Positions 63,823-64,000 of a stretch of DNA of 64,000 nt are shown here, piece after piece. Within the stretch, counting starts at the first letter, position 1. Every line of letters starts with the position of its first letter. The DNA lies in NCBI GenBank assembly GCA_020850615.1, contig JADZEI010000004.1:124001-188000 (forward strand), in the 5' to 3' direction. A program made the position numbers and the translations under genes. The notes under the pieces were generated by a model. It saw nothing but the letters and a program-made list of their open reading frames with translations, was not told where the DNA came from and ran no database searches. The stretch comes from Dehalococcoidia bacterium. Lineage in GTDB: Bacteria; Chloroflexota; Dehalococcoidia; Tepidiformales; Tepidiformaceae.

Positions 63823-63867
63823 ATGCATTGTGCATGCCGGTCGTGTTTCATGCAATCTGCATGAAAC
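63823..63867. promoter_or_regulatory. Two palindromic operators ATGCA-N3-TGCAT before the HTH-SerA gene
   Basis: ATGCA-TTG-TGCAT at 63823-63835 and ATGCA-ATC-TGCAT at 63850-63862 share the same half-sites and spacer length and are 27 bp apart. The second extends to a 23-bp perfect palindrome (GTTTCATGCA / TGCATGAAAC, 63845-63867). They lie 5-50 bases before the ATG. XRE proteins usually bind such short dyads, which makes autoregulation likely. Confidence 0.75.
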
Positions 63868-63872
63868 AAACG

Positions 63873-63895
63873 AGCCCCGGCGGTGGGCCGGGGCT
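63873..63895 (-). terminator. Intrinsic terminator of the gene upstream of serA
   Basis: Perfect 9-bp stem AGCCCCGGC / GCCGGGGCT with loop GGTGG, followed on the minus strand by CGTTTGTTTC. It ends the partial gene that enters from the right and separates it from serA. Confidence 0.7.
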
Positions 63896-63921
63896 CTATT
63901 CGAATTGCGGTGTCGGGCGGC

Positions 63922-64000
63922 TCAGGCCGTGGGCTTCGCCTCGCCGAGGAGCTTCTCGACGATGTCGAGGGCGTCGCTGACGTCCTGCTTGTTGACCCAG
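63922..64000 (-). CDS. Partial CDS, C-terminal 25 residues
   Basis: The gene runs off the right edge; only WVNKQDVSDALDIVEKLLGE and AKPTA before a TGA are visible. The fragment is helical and too short for a family call. Its place just before serA, with a terminator between, would suit a neighbour of serine metabolism such as an aminotransferase, but that is only a guess. Confidence 0.5.
   Translation of the reverse strand, partial: WVNKQDVSDALDIVEKLLGEAKPTA

Noticed and set aside
62037-63980. 647-codon plus-strand frame opposite serA
   Set aside because: Antisense shadow with Asp/Gly/Glu-rich translation; serA explains the region.

Overview
The window is a high-GC bacterial chromosome segment with dense coding on both strands, short intergenic gaps and frequent ATGA/GTGA stop-start overlaps. 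The gene set is a B12-dependent class II ribonucleotide reductase with NrdR, several luciferase-like (LLM) oxidoreductases, CaiB/BaiF CoA-transferases, a complete selenocysteine apparatus and secreted proteins with a C-terminal membrane anchor. This fits a Chloroflexota lineage, perhaps a Dehalococcoidia/Tepidiforma-like organism. That placement is inferred from gene content, not from a marker phylogeny.

Layout. 1-4000: end of a Uma2-like gene, then a minus-strand nrdR / small gene / nrdJ operon behind a paired NrdR-box candidate. 4-12.4 kb: LLM oxidoreductases, a membrane-anchored LuxR-type regulator, small membrane and secreted proteins, a membrane GT2 glycosyltransferase, an alpha/beta hydrolase and a RibD/DHFR-like protein. 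12.5-19.2 kb: pyruvate phosphate dikinase, an ASCH-like protein, a VOC protein, an MFS exporter and a block of tandem ~80-bp palindromic repeats. 19.2-29.4 kb: an acyl-CoA/ketone catabolic region with a Baeyer-Villiger monooxygenase, a five-gene operon (enoyl-CoA hydratase, two CoA-transferases, Ldh-type dehydrogenase, LLM oxidoreductase) and a biotin-dependent carboxyltransferase subunit.

29.5-35.4 kb holds a compact four-gene operon: a serine alpha/beta hydrolase followed by three caspase-like/CHAT-like proteins. Two of these keep a His/Cys dyad and one appears to have lost its Cys. No function is known for this combination; it is the best candidate here for an undescribed effector or stress/defence system.

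35.4-45.2 kb is a selenium region. A UGSC-type selenoprotein is read through an in-frame TGA at 36780-36782 and is translationally coupled to an unknown 365-residue protein. It lies close to selA, selD, tRNA-Sec(UCA) and selB, so the decoding machinery sits next to a probable substrate gene. Just after tRNA-Sec is a short atypical island with an orphan CdiI-like immunity protein.

45.4-52 kb: an MMPL transporter, a carboxymuconolactone decarboxylase-like protein, a large VWA protein with a Q/G-rich linker, and an atypical island with a zinc-ribbon protein and an inverted-repeat element. 52.1-61 kb: a glycan locus encoding an initiating sugar-phosphate transferase, a membrane-bound nucleotide-sugar 4,6-dehydratase and WbpD-, WbpE-, WbpB- and WbpA-like enzymes. 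Together the last four match the route from UDP-GlcNAc to UDP-2,3-diacetamido-2,3-dideoxy-glucuronic acid. 61-64 kb: a tiny C2H2 zinc-finger protein, a possible structured RNA before a flavin reductase, and a phosphoglycerate dehydrogenase fused in frame to an N-terminal XRE helix-turn-helix domain. Two ATGCA-N3-TGCAT palindromes lie directly upstream of that fusion, suggesting an autoregulated serine-biosynthesis enzyme.
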